A program made the translations under genes and the position numbers. The notes beneath the pieces were generated by a model. The model made no database searches. It was given only the letters and a program-made list of their open reading frames with translations, and was not told where the DNA came from. Positions 24,104 to 24,929 of a stretch of 24,929 nt of DNA are shown in pieces (the first letter of the stretch is position 1; each line of letters starts with the position of its first letter). Origin of the DNA: an uncultured Clostridia bacterium (GTDB taxonomy: Bacteria > Bacillota > Clostridia > Oscillospirales > Acutalibacteraceae); assembly GCA_946626015.1 (NCBI GenBank), contig CAMOTT010000012.1:1-24929 (forward strand), written 5' to 3'.

Positions 24104-24929
24104 GCCAGATATGTCACCCGCAATCTTCCTCTTCACCGAAAACATTCCCCATTACGGAGTAAAGGGCCCGATCGCAGGCGCTATCCTCGCCGAGGACGGC
24201 AGCACCCCCATCGCAGACGCCCACGAGAAATACATAATCACCGTGTTTTTATCCTTGAACGGGTATCAGTGGTACATCAAGCCTACCCACGCAGAATCAT
24301 ACACACAGATTTATCCATCCGGCAACTCGGAAAGCTATTTTTCAGTTGTACCGTTCAGTAGCAGCTCAGATCTTAACGCTAAGTATTTCAACTTTTACCT
24401 GCTTCCGAAAAAATTCGCTGAAGACCACCCTTCCGACCCCGCCAAAAGCCTTGTGGAAGAAGCTGCGATAGACAGCATATGTGTTTATCGTTCCCCTGAC
24501 GGTTCCTGCACTGTGACCCCCGAGCGAGAGGCTCATATCACAAAAAGAGCCTTCAGGAGGCCCGAAATCCGAACCGACTCCATTTTGGTCGACTGTGACC
24601 TTAATTTCAATACAAATCAGGGAACAGTACTCACGGAGGAAGAGATCGACAACTACCTTAGCTCGATAGCGCCCTTTACCTATGGTGTTCGATTTTTCAG
24701 CTCCACCGACCCGAACGTTCAAACAGCCCTTAGGTTGGCAAAAGAAAAATACAACTTCTTCACGTTCTGTACAGCCTGGATCGACGCCAACGAAACAGCT
24801 TCGTACAGAGAGATGGACGCTCTGGCAGAGTTGGCTTTAACGGGATACGTGGATGGATGTTTTGTAGGCAGCGAAGTGTTGCACCGCAGAAAATCCAACC
24901 CTTTACTGCCAAGCGAACAAAAGCTTATT
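24012..24929 (+). CDS. Secreted GH17-like glycosidase-family protein (partial, runs off the right edge)
   Basis: 306 codons seen, ATG 24012 with AAAGGAGG 8 nt upstream. Signal peptide 1-29 (MLTIIKKR, hydrophobic core, ending STVFA). Residues 35-135 look like a beta-sandwich module: PIAGAIL, YIITVFLSLNGYQWYIKP and NFYLLP, a pattern found ahead of bacterial GH17 domains. From about 188 the chain matches the GH17 (beta-1,3-glucanase-like) pattern: ILVDCDL, YGVRFFSS (224-231) for the VRTYS strand, ALRLAKEKYNFFTFCTAWID for the IAKxxGxxVxxGxWI segment, and ALTGYVDGCFVGSEVLHR (275-292) for the GYVDxxxVGNEVLxR signature. E288 would be the acid/base glutamate; the preceding Asn of GNE is Ser here. The nucleophile would be outside the window. 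The family call is by pattern memory. Its place in a ROK-controlled operon fits carbohydrate use or sensing. Confidence 0.68.
   Translation, partial: MLTIIKKRAISLLLALLIIISLFPSTVFAVEPDMSPAIFLFTENIPHYGVKGPIAGAILAEDGSTPIADAHEKYIITVFLSLNGYQWYIKPTHAESYTQIYPSGNSESYFSVVPFSSSSDLNAKYFNFYLLPKKFAEDHPSDPAKSLVEEAAIDSICVYRSPDGSCTVTPEREAHITKRAFRRPEIRTDSILVDCDLNFNTNQGTVLTEEEIDNYLSSIAPFTYGVRFFSSTDPNVQTALRLAKEKYNFFTFCTAWIDANETASYREMDALAELALTGYVDGCFVGSEVLHRRKSNPLLPSEQKLI

Overview
The window looks like chromosomal DNA from an anaerobic gut-type Clostridia, probably Oscillospiraceae/Ruminococcaceae. This is inferred from the DUF2508-bofA pair, strong GGAGG ribosome sites, TTG starts, a SipW/TasA system, and an intergenic inverted repeat of a kind I recall from gut Clostridia. 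No rRNA, tRNA, CRISPR array, transposase or phage gene was seen.

Region A (1 to about 12.07 kb, minus strand) reads as one surface-structure locus behind a strong promoter at 12045-12073. The order is a degenerate EAL-domain protein, a membrane-anchored protein related to the TasA-like protein, the TasA-like fibre subunit, a SipW-type signal peptidase with a long coiled cytosolic tail, a membrane-anchored McrB-like AAA+ NTPase, a 716-residue partner whose C-terminal half is K/E/A coiled coil, and a very large secreted GLUG-repeat protein that runs off the left edge. An inverted-repeat element of about 340 bp lies between the TasA-like gene and sipW. I infer a membrane NTPase complex of McrB/McrC ancestry that works in fibre export or assembly instead of DNA restriction.

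Region B (12.2-16.5 kb, minus strand) is an ordinary housekeeping operon: manA, an ABC-F ATPase, purine nucleoside phosphorylase and a GNAT acetyltransferase. Divergent from it, on the plus strand, are DUF2508 and bofA, ending at a clear bidirectional terminator.

Region C (17.3-24.9 kb) is an accessory locus. A ROK regulator (minus) faces a plus-strand operon across a 200-bp region with two near-consensus promoters and two TTGACAA inverted repeats. The operon encodes a P-loop kinase-like protein, a four-helix membrane protein, a 730-residue fusion of two complete radical SAM/SPASM enzymes, a small helical-repeat protein, a possible small peptide, and a secreted protein with a GH17-like domain that runs off the right edge. 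No classical RiPP precursor is evident, so what the double radical SAM enzyme modifies is the main open question. Regions A and C are the two candidates for undescribed systems.
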